Of a stretch of 64,000 nt of DNA, positions 1 through 12,900 are shown piece after piece. Below the pieces are notes generated by a model. It was not told where the DNA came from, did no database searches, and saw nothing but the letters and a program-made list of their open reading frames with translations. A program made the position numbers and the translations under genes. Numbering within the stretch: position 1 is the stretch's first letter; every line of letters starts with the position of its first letter. Source of the DNA: Massariosphaeria phaeospora (Eukaryota; Ascomycota; Dothideomycetes; Pleosporales); assembly GCA_011032825.1 (NCBI GenBank), contig JAADJZ010000006.1, positions 744,001-808,000 of the forward strand. The letters are read 5' to 3'.

Positions 1-508
1 GGCGGCGCTGGAGGGTGTTGTACGAGTAGTATGCGTTGTTTGAACCTGGATTCGACCTCGACTTGTCCGTAATAGCATCTGTGGCTCCTAATTGGTTGGT
101 GCTAGAGTTAATGATACCATTCGTAGTACACTGAGTAATGTGCAATTCACACTCGATAAGACATTCAAAGTCACCGTCACAAATGCCAAGTTTCGCAGGC
201 TCGCTTATACTAGCTAGCACGTGCCTAAGTGCTGCAGGTGCTGATTGGCTGCGCACTAAGCGAGCTTGGGACTTAACTTCTTCACTTCGCCGCCTCTCAA
301 TCTCTTCTCATCGCTCCACCCACCCGCCGCCACAACAACCCATCCCGCTAGAAAAGCTTCACGAGGGCACCAAAACACCAGGCGCGACACGACAGCATAG
401 CCAACACGTCACGCTGCCTTGCCTCGCTGTGACCGTTGTTGTGTCCGCTCCACCTACATCAACTTCGCTATCAGCACTCAAGCTTACAACACAACTCTCG
501 ACACCAAC
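1..508. other. 5' flank of the rsd1-like gene
   Basis: No gene is visible. A pyrimidine-rich stretch at about 285-345 lies upstream of the start codon at 509, as is common in fungal core promoters and 5' leaders. Open frames here are short and lack family features. Confidence 0.4.
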
Positions 509-2323
509 ATGGCTCCAAACGCCAGCGAGGTAGAAAACCTCTTCGCAGAGGTCGAGAAGGAACTGCAAGAGAAGAGTCCTGCGAGCGATTCGCCGAAGAA
601 CAGTGGCGATGACCGTCGGTCTCGTGGCAGCGATCGTCGCGACGGTGAACCGCTTCGTGGAGGACGTGAGCGACGACGAGATTCGAGCCGCCCCCGCCTG
701 GATGCCAGCAAGGATGAGAAACTGCCTGACTGGCGCCACAACTCAAGCGAGTCTTATCGCGGCAGCTTCGGAGGTCGCGAAGGCGATCGTCGAGGACGCG
801 GAGACTTTTACATCCCACGTCGAAACGGTCGCTCTCGGAGCCCTCGTCGTGATCGCCCTGATCGCTATCGCGACCGACGACATAACTCACGCGATCGTAA
901 CCGGGACCGACGAAGCTCCCGCGAGCGTCTCCGCGATTCGGATCGCCCACCCAAACCTCGCCGCGAAGCCACGCCAGAGGTGTCTGAGGACGACCGTGAC
1001 AAGCGGACCGTTTTTGTTCAACAAATCTCGCAACGTGCGGAGACCCGTCACCTTCGTCAATTCTTTGAGGCAGTTGGCCCTGTGATTGAAGCCCAGATTG
1101 TCAAAGATCGAGTCACTGGTCGCTCGAAAGGGTAAGTACCTTGGCACGGAAAATACACTCTTGCTAATGTTCTTAGTGTCGGCTACGTCGAATTCAAGCA
1201 GGAGGAGTCTGTTGCCCAAGCGATCGAGCTCACCGGACAGAAACTCAAGGGTGTACCTATCATCGTTCAGCTCACAGAGGCCGAAAAGAATCGTGCTTCT
1301 CGTGCTACCAATGGTGCTGCGGCTGCAACTGCTGGAGCAAACGGATCACCGTTCCATCGTCTATTCATCGGCAATATCCACTTTAGTGTCTCGGAGGACG
1401 ACCTAAACGCGGTATTTGCGCCATTTGGAGAAGTAGAGCAGATCTTTCTGCAGCGTGAGGAGGCTGGGAATCGCTCCAAGGGCTACGGCTGGATTCAGTA
1501 AGTCATGTTAGTGTTCTTGAACCTTTGCATCGCTAACGAATGTATAGATACGCAAAACCTCAGGCCGCAAAGGAAGCTTTGCAATCCATGAATGCGTTCG
1601 AACTTGCCGGGCGTCAGATCCGCGTTGGACTTGGAAGTGACAAGTTCACACCTGAATCGACCGCAACACTTCTGCGTAACTTTGAGCAACAGGCACAGAG
1701 TTTTCAGGGATCCGCCTTTAGTGGAGCGGGAGGACGTGGCGCCCACGCTGGAGGTTCCGGCGGAGTCTATGATCGCAGCCACGGTAGAGACGACCGCGGG
1801 GTTGGTGGAGCATCGGCCCTAGACGATACTGACGTCGCTGGCGTCAACTTCAAAACTGTGGATCGGACGAAACTCATGAACGCCCTAGCTCGAACGGATG
1901 AGCCGGTTCAGAAGGGTGCTCAGCTTATCTCCAAGCCCCGTGTTCCTGTTGTCGACAAGCCTATGCCGTCCAGGTGCATAAAGATTGAAAACGCTTTCGA
2001 TCCAGCCGAGTAAGTAGCATGTTTAATGTGCTATGTGTGCTAACAATCTCTTCAGAGAGTACAAGGAATACGGCGACAGCTGGGCCAAGGATCTTGAGGG
2101 GGAGGTCAAAATCGAATGCGACAAGAAATATGGCAAAATCGGTCATATTGCCGTCGACCCGAATTCCGAGGGTGATGTGTACGTCAAATTCAAGGAAATC
2201 TCCAGCGGAGAGAAGGCCCTCCAAGGTCTCAATGGTCGCGGCTTCAACCACCGGACTATTCGTGCCAGCTATGTTGTGGACACAATCTACAACTCGCTCT
2301 ACGCTGCCGCCGCCAAGGTCTAA
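509..2323 (+). CDS. RNA-binding splicing factor, Rsd1/RBM39 (CAPER) family
   Basis: Exons are 509-1131, 1177-1497, 1548-2009 and 2056-2323, giving 557 aa; all three introns are 45-50 nt GT-AG and phases agree. The first 160 residues are an arginine/serine-rich RS-like region. RRM1 (about 167-243) contains RTVFVQQI and the RNP1-like KGVGYVEF, which is completed across intron 1. RRM2 (about 268-345) contains HRLFIGNI and KGYGWIQY, completed across intron 2. A third, C-terminal RRM of UHM type (about 455-545) follows. This order, RS-RRM-RRM-UHM, is that of RBM39/CAPER and fission yeast Rsd1, nuclear factors linked to U2AF and 3' splice-site selection. The start is the first ATG in frame with the RS region (context ACCAACATGG). 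The family call is confident; the exact partners are inferred. Confidence 0.9.
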
Positions 2324-4717
2324 GGATCTAGATTTCAATCACAATCGGTACGTACAGTGTGGTGGACTGGGGTCTTTCCTTCTCTATGTGTCTCCAGCGA
2401 TGTTTTCTAATGAGTGGAAGTTGCAAGAGATGGTCTGACGAGTGTATGACTGGGTATGGAGTTTTCGGAGAATCGGGTGCTTGGTTGTTGAGCTGCTTCC
2501 GGGGAGGATCTGTTATCGGCTGTGAACAGTCATGTGGTCTCAACGGCGGATGACTGGTCTGTTCTCGGAGGAAGGGTCTCATCGACTGGACCGCACGAGG
2601 ATGTTTTGATCTTCTACTGCGGTAGTGAAAAGTTCGGCTCAGTTTGTGGAGGCTTTCGAAAACCGTCTACAAAGACGGGATTACGATTGCTTGAGCACGA
2701 ACTGTATGGGAGAAAAGATTTCGACTGTTTATGCGGAGGTCTGAACGTCCGAACCTGGGGATGGCAGACGCGATTACTTTGGTATGTCTTGCGACGGCTA
2801 TGGAACGGTCGGCTCTTACATCACGCTCACTAGGTTTTCGCGGACAGCCTGTCTTGTCATGGGCTACGGTTATGGTGAAGGAGCGGAGGATATTGGGCGC
2901 TAATGTTCCTTAGGAACGGATCGTCTTTTGATTTCGAGTAGCCTAACCGTTGGCAGTCATGTATCAGGATCCCAGCCAGCAACAATGGCAACCAAGAGTC
3001 ATTTCATGGCGGCATTGTGTGCGTGAGGTGTCTCTGAGTTGGATGTGGTGGTTTGTCCCTTTGGAAACTTGACTCTTGCCTTGACTGTGACAGATCCTGC
3101 CTCCCTTTCGACCGAATATCTACGATAACGATCAACTGGATCCCTCTTCCCTCTACAGCTACCCCGCTGACCACTTTACAGTTTCCCGAGTCAGGCTGCT
3201 TGATGTATTTCTACTAACGTGTTAGGTCGCCACAATATCCTAGGACCTCTCTGCGAAGCACCCCTCCCCCCAATGCCATGATAAAATGTGGACTGAGCAT
3301 ATGACAGATACCCGGAGAAGTTCTAAAAGACCCATGCCTTAGTGGGTTTACTTCCACTCTGGTGTTGTTACGAGCTTTATGCATGCCACTATATACCGAG
3401 CACCTATTGGCAGCTCGGAGACGGGTTTGTCTGTTCGACTAGATATGGCATTACGTGACTGACGTTTTGGAACCAGGATCTCGTTTGTGAAAACAATGGT
3501 TCGAGTGCATCGTTACGGCTTAGTCCGATCTCGCCCGCAGTTCGCCAAGAAGGCCTCAGGTAACTATCAAAGCTATTGAGGTACCGTCTAGGCAAGTTCC
3601 TCGCCCCGACACGAACATATAAACTTCATACACTGTCGAAGGGCGTACTTACTAAAATGTACTCGTTTTCCCCAGAATCTCTGAACGGTCTTAGCCGCGG
3701 CGCGAGGCATCATGAGCCTCTCATGCGGTAGGAGAGCTCTATCTCAATTCATCAAGGCTTCGCTTGCTCCGTTTATACAATCTTTCCAGCTTCGTCGTTT
3801 TTCTCAATATCGGTCGTGGTTCGTTTCGTACCGTCTCGGCATCATGTCTTTCTGTCTTCAGTCTTGATTGGAGGTCCGGCAATGCCACCTTGAATTGTAT
3901 AAGAACTCCTTATTCCTCTTATATCTTTCATTTTTCCATTCTCATTTCATACGATACGCTGGCACAGTCCTCTCTCTATTACCTACTCTTCATGCCAGGT
4001 ATATCAAAGGAATACCAGAGGACTTCCGAAGGACCTCCAAAGGACGTACACCTTTACCTAGCTATACAATAGCGTTTTAAACTACGGAGAGCTAAAAGAT
4101 GAAAAAGCTTCTCTCAGACGGGCGTCAAAGTCCCAGAACCACGTGTATCGGTATGATACCTCTTGGTTCAAATCATGGATGTTAGATCATACGTCCTTTG
4201 TATATCAAATCTCAGCTCAGTCAAATTCATTATGTAGACAATATTAATCTTGTCTGTTTTCGATATTGTCCCCTGTGTGCCGTCGTCTGTTTAACCCAAC
4301 ATATGCCTTTGCCAATGAGTGACGGTTCGTACAATGTCTTACCTGCAAACTTACTCTCTAGCCTTGTCTAGAGTGCAATTACTGGGCGCAACATACGGTA
4401 TCTCGCTGCCCGCCTGTCTATGGACTTCAGTTGCCACTTCTTCGCGGTGTTGCTTTCCGCTGTGCTGATCTGAATCCTGGGAATCCCCAGTGACGCTTTA
4501 CTTGAAACGAATACATATGGTGATGAATTGAGCAAGAGCCCATGAAAGTTAATTAATTATCAACAATGTGGTCGGCCCCATTGAAACTCCCGTGTGCCCT
4601 GTTTTGATGACGCCAGGGCCTTCCTATCGTCAGTGCCATCACCATGGAGCACGTTTATCGTCCTCGATCAGGATTAGGCTGGTGAGCAGAGCCACTGCGC
4701 TAGTGTTGAAGCTTTGT
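2324..4717. other. intergenic, no gene seen
   Basis: About 2.4 kb lies between the rsd1-like stop and the next promoter. The longest open frames are about 100-140 codons, lack domain-like sequence and overlap each other on both strands. I looked for tRNA B-box motifs; GGTTC at about 3499 and 4164 have no matching A box or arms. I see no repeat structure. Confidence 0.4.
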
Positions 4718-4766
4718 TATAAGGATAACTGCCTCTCTCCTTCTCCTTCTCCTCTTCTCCCTCGCA
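4718..4766 (+). promoter_or_regulatory. TATA-like box followed by a CT-rich tract
   Basis: TATAAG starts at 4718. It is followed within 15 bases by a long CT-rich tract (about 4732-4766), a common fungal core-promoter layout. A probable 5' UTR intron follows at 4835-4885 (GTAAGT...TTAG), pointing to the unrecognised gene that starts near 5051. The transcription start is inferred only. Confidence 0.4.
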
Positions 4767-5050
4767 CCTTTTCCAACGTTTCCTCAAAGCCAATTCAAAG
4801 TTGTTCCAGTACCGTCAAACATCACTACCCACGCGTAAGTAAGTCTGCCCAGCTATAGTTGATATGCACTCACCTTTCTCGTTAGAACAATGACCAATAA
4901 CACTGGTCGGAAGCGCATCCGCATAGCGACCGCAATTCTGCTACGTACACCACTGAGACAGGAGGTAAACAGCCGTTCAAGGACACCAGACCCCCGCTAC
5001 GCCTCGACACAACGCCTGCAACCATCGGAAGTGGTGATCCCGTTACTGAG

Positions 5051-6678
5051 ATGCCCACAGGCTCGAAGTTCTTAGCTCCTAGCCACGACATCAACACGAT
5101 CAGCAACTCTTCGATCGGTGACTACAATACTGGTAGAACACTCCACAGGAACGCTGCGCCTGTGAGGCCATCCAGACTCACCGCAAGGTCTCTCACCTCG
5201 TTCCGCTTCCCGATGAGCCGTACGGCCGAAATCCCACTCACTTCATCGACATCGCTTATGTCTTCACCGCTTGCATCTGGGTCAGTAGCATTGACATCAT
5301 GCATGCCTAGTTCAACCGTTGACATTGTTTCTTCAGTCAAGACTTCTCGGCAATCGTGGCTAGTCTTAGCCGTAACCCAACAACGATGAACGATGCCTTG
5401 AAACAGAACGAGCAGCTTCGAGCTCTGCTAGGTGATCTTGCCCAGAAATTCCAGGATACCAATATCGTTGACGAGTGTGGAGTCCGCGACGTGCCTTCCG
5501 GTGTGCCACCAAAGCCGCAATCTCACCTGGTTGCACCACCGAATACTGCGGTCACTCCTTTACCTTCTGGACCTGGTGTACGCCATCCTCTTAAGAGTAT
5601 CCCCAGCGCTGAGATCATGCTCGGCTCCTTCACTCAGCAAGGTGCATCATCTGCGGACCGACCTTCACCTAACACAACCAAGGTGCTCGATAATGCCGGA
5701 AAGAACAGCAGACGTCACAAGCGGACTGAGACCCCAGAGCAGCGTTTCATCCGTGCTGCCATGGGGGGCAGGCCAGTGTTCACGATGGGTATGGCGGCCC
5801 AGAGCGACCGCGGCCTCCTGGTCGACTTCCTCGAAGAGATCAAGAGATGGGCGACGAAGTGGGGTCTCCAAGGAGACATGCTATCGACTCAGCAGCAGGC
5901 CGACCTCCTCAAGCATCCGGCCCTACTTGCTTTCGTCAATGACACTAGTGCACTTCGCACACTCATCATCGACGTGGATATGCGCTTTGCGCTGCTGGCA
6001 GCTGTCGTATCCCGCGACATCTTCTACCACACCGCCTCTGAGCATTTCCTCTACAACTCAGGTCATCCGTACTACCAGGAGTGTGACGATCTCTTCACTC
6101 AGTTCAGCGTCCTAGGTCATGGTGACGAGTTGGAGAAGCACGAGCTTCTGCTCAAGCAACAGACCCTGTACACGCGCATCAAAGAACTTCGGTCTCACAA
6201 GAGTTGGCGCGATGCGGCCGCTGAGCGTCTCTCGGTTGCTCTGGTCCAGGACTTGGGCATCCTTGTCCACAACAACGGCGCTGCGGACCGTGACCACGGC
6301 CTCCAGGAGCTGTACGTCAAAGGCTACCGTATCGGCTTCCGCATGCGCATGGCGGCTGCCAAGTGGAAGATGAGCTGGCCGGCCGCGGGCGCCGACTTCA
6401 ACGAGCAGCAGATGGTGAACGAGTCGCGCAAGCTTTGTGGCAGTCCCATCGAGACTCACCAGGCCGTGTCTCGCTACCCGATGAACTACAGCGTCCGCTT
6501 CGCCATGTCGCCCACGATCATCAAGTCCGAGTTCGTCCACGGGGTCGAAGAGATGGAGACGGTGCATAGCGCGCTAGTGCATATTGTCAAGAAGAGCTCG
6601 CACATTAGTGCAGAGCGAGGCCTTAGGGCGGGTCGTGAGCGCCAGGGCCATGTCTTTGGCCAGTATCTTTGTGTCTAG
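5051..6678 (+). CDS. unrecognised protein, probably lineage-specific
   Basis: The model joins 5051-5280 and 5337-6678 (523 aa). The 56-nt intron has a weak GTCAGT donor but a good TTCAG acceptor, and it joins the two frames exactly. I do not recognise the family. The first 190 residues are Ser/Thr/Pro-rich and probably disordered. A basic patch (SRRHKRTETPEQRF) precedes a folded-looking, mostly helical segment of about 300 residues with no signal peptide or membrane span. The start is uncertain: ATG 5051 is in frame, ATG 5386 gives a shorter protein, and ATG 4890, just after a probable 5' UTR intron (4835-4885), opens a different frame that ends at 5075. A second intron 4965-5050 would join ATG 4890 to this frame but has no good branch site. 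Confidence 0.6.
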
Positions 6679-7330
6679 ATTTCATGGCTATATTGGTGTC
6701 TCAGTATCCAGCTGGGTGTTTCTCGAGGGTATTGGTGGTGGTGTTTATCGGGCATGCGATTTTCTGATACCTTGATTGGGATAGAAGGGGGGTATCAATG
6801 GCGGGTCATAACATACTACACATATTGGTAACACAGAGAGGTCATTTGTATCAATGGACAATTCTTATACTCGAATTGGTCCCCTCTGTGTGATATCCTT
6901 GCGCGGAAACGATTAGAGTGATGTAGTGCGACGCATGCTACTCGTACGTAGGATGGGGTGACCCTCAAGCAGCTGCTATGAATGGTTTCTCCATTGAAGA
7001 ATGTTTGTGCGTGCAGAGTGAGGAGTTTGTGTGTGCGGAGTGGGAAGTTTGTGAAGTGTGAAGTGGAGTTTCATGAGGGGTGCCGAACGGGCATCCTTCC
7101 CGGCACGTCGCTGTCACCAAGATTCACCCCACCCGCTCCAGCCCACATACGAACGCGCGACAAGCCCGCTGGGCCGTTGTTTCCCGTCGTCTCCGTATAT
7201 GAAGCTGGAGCGCAGGCCAACGCGAGTTCTCCTACTCCTCTACCCAGCATCCATGGCCACGGTCACGATCTATGACCTAACCCAGCTCTGACAGACGCAA
7301 CACCATGTTCACTTCGCAACCAGCGACAGC
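6679..7330. other. intergenic, promoter of the PP2C gene
   Basis: No gene is seen. Short frames only. The 3' end of the unrecognised gene and the promoter/leader of the phosphatase gene must lie here; no clear TATA box was found. Confidence 0.35.
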
Positions 7331-9238
7331 ATGTGGAAATCTTCAGCCCTCTCGTCCAGAGCCAATCGCAGGCCTCCGCTCATATTCTCCAGCTCCGCCC
7401 GCTGTCTTCGCGTGCGATACCTCCCAGTCCCGCCCTGCGCTTCGAGACACCCCTCGCACCTCTCCCACCGCCGCCTCTTCCACGAGTACTTCATCACGCA
7501 CCTTCCTTCGTCGTCGCTCCACCCAGACTCAGGCACCCGCCATGGCCCGCATCACAAACTCCCGAGGGACAAGAGCACGCCGCATGAACCGCACGGAACA
7601 AACCGATCGCCGGCAGCGGCACCGCCCATGGCGGGGGCATCGCGGGACATGACAGTCGTGCGCATCCCATTGAAGAGTGCGAAGCATCATTTTGGCGTCT
7701 CGCTGTCTCGCGGCACCCGGCCGTACAACGAAGACGCGTTCCAGGCGGGCACAATTGAAATACCCGCCTTCGCCAAGCGGCGCCCGATGTCCCTGTCACG
7801 GAACCCGAGCGGCACGATCCAGAGCGAGCCCACGCCTGCCGATAGTGCGAGTGGAGATCCCCAAGTCTTCTATTTCGGCGTGTTTGACGGACATGGCGGG
7901 AGCGAGTGTTCGGGCTTTCTGAGGGAGCAACTGCATACCTATGTGGAGGAGGCCACAAAGCTGTTTGGACTGGAGAGCAGTCTCAGGAGGCGAGGCAGGG
8001 CAGAGAAATATATGGGCTGGCCCAACAGTCTGGGTGACAGCGATCAAAGGCCGCCTAAGAAGCAGGGGGACCACACCGGAAGGGCAAGCTTGGATGCGAT
8101 CGAGACGCATGTAGTGCCTGGGACAGAGTCCCTCAAACCGCCGGAGCCAGGAACGAACGAGAAACCGCCGCCTGGGGGCGCAGAGAGCCAGGAAGAGCCG
8201 TTGGACGGCGTGCCACCCGTCAAGCAGTCGTACAGCATCAGAAGAGCGGAAGAGCTGGAACGGTCGCTTGTGAAGGCATGGAGAGAGCTGGTAGGAGGCT
8301 ACTTCAGGCGATTCAAACCAGAATACTTCTCCATGTCCGCTGGCGGCCGAGGCCATGCTGCAGAGCAAGAGGTCGTGTCTAAACGCGCTACATCGAACTC
8401 ACCCATCCCGGAGGAAGCCCTGGAAGGTATTGGCATCGAGACGGTGCTGGAATATGCGTTCCTCAAGGCTGACTATGACTTCGTGTCTGCACAGGTCGGG
8501 AAGCAAGATGAAGATCTGGTTCGAGCTGACCGAGCCATCAACGATGATGATGTCCTGGGGCATCCCTCACGAGCGGGCAACAATATTGGCGGATCAAAGC
8601 GATTCAAAGGCGGAAGCACATGCAGTACTGTGCTCATATCAACACCTACACCTTCACCGTTCTGGCACCCGGCATCTCCATCCACCCTGGTGACTGCCCA
8701 CGTTGGAGACACAAGGATTCTCCTCTGCAACACAGCCACCGGGCTCGCCGTGCCATTAACTTCGAACCACCACCCCTCTCTCCCTGAAGAAGCCACGCGT
8801 CTGCGCCGCTACGCCGCAACCTTTGTCACCGACTCGTTCGGCGAGGAGCGCGTGTCGGGGCTCGCCAACACGCGTGCCTTTGGCGACATGCCGTCCAAAC
8901 GCATTGGTGTATCCGCCGAGCCCGAGATCCGCCGCGTCGAGCTGCTGCCAGCCGAGTACGCATTCCTCGTGCTGATATCCGACGGCGTGTCTGGCCACCT
9001 CAGCGACCAAGAGATTGTCGACATTGTCAAGGAGGCCCGAACGCCCGAGCAGGCGGCGCGCGAGGTCACGAGCTTTGCGACCGAAGTGGCCACGGACGCG
9101 GACAACGCTACGACGCTGGTGGTGCGGCTGGGCGGGTGGGAGCGCAGGAGTGAGGGCGGGCTGGGCAGCATGGGGACCAAGGAGATGCGGGACTGGCGGA
9201 AAGAGGAGGCCGAGGACCCGCGGGGGCGGAGGCAGTGA
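7331..9238 (+). CDS. PP2C-type protein phosphatase, probably mitochondrial (Ptc6-like)
   Basis: Single exon, 635 aa. The N-terminus (MWKSSALSSRANRR...) is rich in Arg/Ser and lacks acidic residues over the first 40 positions, as expected of a mitochondrial presequence. The PP2C fold starts near residue 118 with FGVSLSRGTRPYNEDAF, containing the metal-linked RxxNED motif. It continues with VFDGHGG (about 184-190, metal-binding Asp), VGDTRIL (about 457) and LISDGVSGHLSDQEIV (Asp at about 551). An insertion of roughly 200 residues, rich in charged residues, Gly and Pro, separates DGHGG from the rest. The domain is expected to dephosphorylate Ser/Thr with Mg2+/Mn2+. Yeast Ptc6 is the mitochondrial PP2C linked to pyruvate dehydrogenase regulation and mitophagy; orthology is inferred from the presequence and overall pattern. 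Confidence 0.85.
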   Translation: MWKSSALSSRANRRPPLIFSSSARCLRVRYLPVPPCASRHPSHLSHRRLFHEYFITHLPSSSLHPDSGTRHGPHHKLPRDKSTPHEPHGTNRSPAAAPPMAGASRDMTVVRIPLKSAKHHFGVSLSRGTRPYNEDAFQAGTIEIPAFAKRRPMSLSRNPSGTIQSEPTPADSASGDPQVFYFGVFDGHGGSECSGFLREQLHTYVEEATKLFGLESSLRRRGRAEKYMGWPNSLGDSDQRPPKKQGDHTGRASLDAIETHVVPGTESLKPPEPGTNEKPPPGGAESQEEPLDGVPPVKQSYSIRRAEELERSLVKAWRELVGGYFRRFKPEYFSMSAGGRGHAAEQEVVSKRATSNSPIPEEALEGIGIETVLEYAFLKADYDFVSAQVGKQDEDLVRADRAINDDDVLGHPSRAGNNIGGSKRFKGGSTCSTVLISTPTPSPFWHPASPSTLVTAHVGDTRILLCNTATGLAVPLTSNHHPSLPEEATRLRRYAATFVTDSFGEERVSGLANTRAFGDMPSKRIGVSAEPEIRRVELLPAEYAFLVLISDGVSGHLSDQEIVDIVKEARTPEQAAREVTSFATEVATDADNATTLVVRLGGWERRSEGGLGSMGTKEMRDWRKEEAEDPRGRRQ

Positions 9239-9993
9239 GGGGATATTGGGTGTGGACAGTGGCTGTACAGATGCTTGTATCGTTCACTGTAGATATTGAG
9301 GCGGCTTGGGCAGATGTTATAAGGCGCGAACCGGAGCATAGCGGGTGTAGATTTCGGTAGCTGTGTCTTTGTGTCTGGAGCCTCGGACGAGAACAGTATT
9401 CTTCTAGAGTGTGCTACTATGCATGAGATGTTCAAGCCCTCTTCTCCAACTTGGCCGGCGGCAGGGCTGCAGCGGAACCTGGGGCGGAAGCAACGGGGGA
9501 GCAGCGGGGCAGGCGCGATGGGCGGTCACGGGGTGGTCACGGGTCACACCCGTGGACCTGCACCCGCACGCAGCTGCCTGCCCTCCACCGGGGCAAACGG
9601 CAGAGTCCAAATGGTGGGTGCGCTCGGTTTGCCTGCCTTGTTTGCATCCCGCCCGCTGCCGCTGCACTCACCTGGAAACCGCCGTCGGTCGTGGTGGGTG
9701 GTGGGGGGCAGGCAGTGGGAGTGGGCACTGGCACTGGGCTGGCGGGCTGGGCACCAGGTCAGCACCAGCACCAGCAACCTTGCAACCCGCTAACCCCAAT
9801 TCACGTGTTTGGCCGTCGCCGCTCGACTTCTGTCGCTTCAAATTCCCTCCTTGCACGGCCGCCCACTGCAGCTTCCTCGCCTTCTCCTCTTCTGCCGCGC
9901 CCTCTGCTTCAAAACCACGCCCCGCGGCCTGCTCCACTCCCTCACACCCACAGAAGCAACCTGCTGTGTATCCGAGACAACCCTCCCACAGTT
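9239..9993. other. intergenic, GC-rich leader of the kap95 gene
   Basis: No gene is seen. The region is GC-rich, so long frames open by chance on both strands. A CT-rich tract at about 9871-9912 lies about 80-120 bases upstream of the kap95 start and probably marks its core promoter or leader. Confidence 0.4.
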
Positions 9994-12900
9994 ATGGACA
10001 TCAACCAGGTGTTGGAGGGGACCCTTTCTCCTGGTGCGTTGCCTTGCCCCCGTGTCGCCGCGCCGTGCAGCCGTTGACTGACAATGCCCAGATGCGTACA
10101 TTCGTCAGGCCGCCGAGCACGAGCTCACACAGGCTGCCGAGACCAACTTTGTAGGTGACGCGCGCGAACAAGGCTGCCGTTCTGCCCTCCGAGACATGCC
10201 CACTAACGCTTCTGGTCTCCCTACAGCCACTATATCTAGAAGTTCTCAGCGCCCACCTAGCAGACGACGCAGTCCAACCTCATGTCCGAACTGCCGCCGG
10301 CCTGGCGCTCAAGAACACCTTCACTGCTCGCGAATACGCCCGGTTACGTCAGGTCCAGGAGAGGTGGCTCAATCTTGATCCCCAATTCAAAGAAAAGGTC
10401 AAGCAGCTTGCGCTCAGCACCCTCCGCACCTCGGATGCTCGCGCCGGTCAGTCGGCCGCCCAGTTCATCGCGTCCATCGCCGCCATCGAAGTGCCCCGCG
10501 ATCAATGGCCGCAGCTGATGCCCGCGCTCGTCGAGAATGTTGGAAAAGGCTCAGACCACCAGAAACAGGCCTCGTTGACGACTATTGGCTTCATTTGCGA
10601 CACCGACGACGTTGAACTGCGAGAAGCCCTCGCAAATCACTCCAACGCCATCCTCGCCGCCGTCGTGTCGGGCGCTCTCAAAACCCAGGAAAACCTCGAT
10701 GTCCGTAATGCCGCCATATCAGCCCTCAGCGACTCAATCGAGTTTGTGCGCTCTAATTTCGAGATCGAGAACGATCGCGACCACATCATGCAAGTTATTT
10801 GTGAGGCCACAGTGGCCGAAGATGCCCGCATCCAGCACGGTGCCTATGGTTGCCTGAACCGCATCATGGCCCTATACTACGACAAGATGTTCAATTACAT
10901 GAAGTTAGCACTCTTCGATCTCACCAAAGCGAGCATGCGGCATGACGACGAGGACATTGCCAAGCTCGCTGTCGAATTCTGGTGCACTGTCTGCGAGGAG
11001 GAGATTGCCATCGAGGACGACAACAGCCAAGCACAGGCCGAGGGCTCCACAGAGCTAAGAGTTTGCTTCAACTTCGCCCGCCAGACCACCAACAAGATCG
11101 TGCCGGTACTGCTCGAGCTCCTTGTCAAGGTAGATGAGGATGCCGACGAAAACGAATACAACGTCTCGCGCGCTGCGTACCAGTGTCTCCAGCTCTGGGC
11201 ACAATGCGTCGGTAACGATGTCGTGGAAGACTTTGATGATAAGGGCAAGCCTATTAATGGACCATTCCTCAAGTTCTTCACGGAGAATTACCAATATGGC
11301 GACTGGCATTGCCGTGATGCGGCCGTCTCGGCCTTCGGTGCCATGATGGAAGGCCCGGACGAGTCGAAGTTGGATCCCATCGTTAAAAATTGGACGCCCG
11401 AGCTGATCGGCATGATGAGCGACCCGGTTCTTCACGTTAGAGATTCGGCAGCTTACGCTCTGGGTCGCGTTTGTGAGTTCATGCCAGGTTCAATCAAAAT
11501 TGACCGCGATCTCGAACCCTTAATCGATGCTCTCTTCAGGGGTTTGAACAGTCATGCCCAAATGGCAACGTCGTGTTGCTGGGCGTTGATGAATCTGGCC
11601 GAACGTTTTGCGGGTGAGCCGGGTAAGCCGACCAATCCTGTCACCAAGTTCTTCGATATGAGCATAGAGAAACTTCTTGGCGTTACCGAGCCACTCGATG
11701 CAGACCATCAGTTGCGGACAGCAGCATATGAGGTCATGAACACATTCATCCTGCATGCTGCAAGCAATAGTGTGAACACGGTATCTCAGTTGATCGAGTT
11801 GATCCTTCCCCGTATAGAACATTCAATCAAGCTTCAGTCCCAGGTTGTCAGTATCGAAGACAAGGTAAGCCTCGAGGAGATGCAAGCTAGCTTGGTTAGT
11901 GTTGTCATGGTACGTGTAGCCCACCATTCTCTTGAATCTTACTGACAAGGAAAAAGGCCATTGTCCAACGACTTGAGAATAACATTACGGAACCGCAAGC
12001 GCACCTAATCATAGATCAGCTTATCGAACTCCTCCAAAACGTTGGTGGAAAGTCAAGTGTACCAGATGCCGTCTTTGCTGCCATCAGCGCAGTAGCAACG
12101 GGGCTCGAAGATCGGCTCGCCGCCCCCCCATTCAAATTCATGGAGCGTTTTGCGCCTTTTCTGTACGCGGCTCTCGGAAACCAAGAGGACCCCGGACTCT
12201 GTTCCATGGCCGTTGGACTTGTCAGCGACATCACGCGATCTCTCGGTGAACAGATCCAGCCATACTGCGATGCCTTGATGACCCTCCTGCTCACGAATCT
12301 CGAGGTCAGACTCATGCACCAATGCACCTCTTGCACCTATCTATACTAACACTTGAACAGAGTAACTTGATTGGCAATCAGTTGAAGCCCGCTATACTAC
12401 AATGTTTCGGTGACATTGCTCAAGCTATTGGCCCCAAATTCGACAATTACCTTCCTACCGTCGCCCGGTTCCTTCAACAGGCTTCGTCAGTGTCCGTGAA
12501 CAGCAGCAACTTCGAAATGATGGACTATGTGATCTCCCTCCGAGAAGGAATCATTGATGCCTGGGACGGCTGCGTCGTCGCGATGAAGTCAGGTGGGCAG
12601 AGTATGTGTTGCCCGATCCTTGATGTTTGAACATTACTTACTTCGCCAGGTCAATTCATTGTGCCTTACTTGGATTCAATATTTGAGCTCCTTCGTATCA
12701 TCCAAGCGGATCCTAACCGTACTGAGGGACTACTGCGTACTTCGTGCGGTGTCATCGGGTAAGTAGAATCGCAAGAGAAGTCCTACTGATACTGACACTG
12801 CTAGTGATCTCGCCGATGCCTTTCCCAACGGTGAATTCAGGGACTATTTCCGACATGACTTCTTGACCGCTCTGACGAGGGAGACTCGCGCCAACCACGA

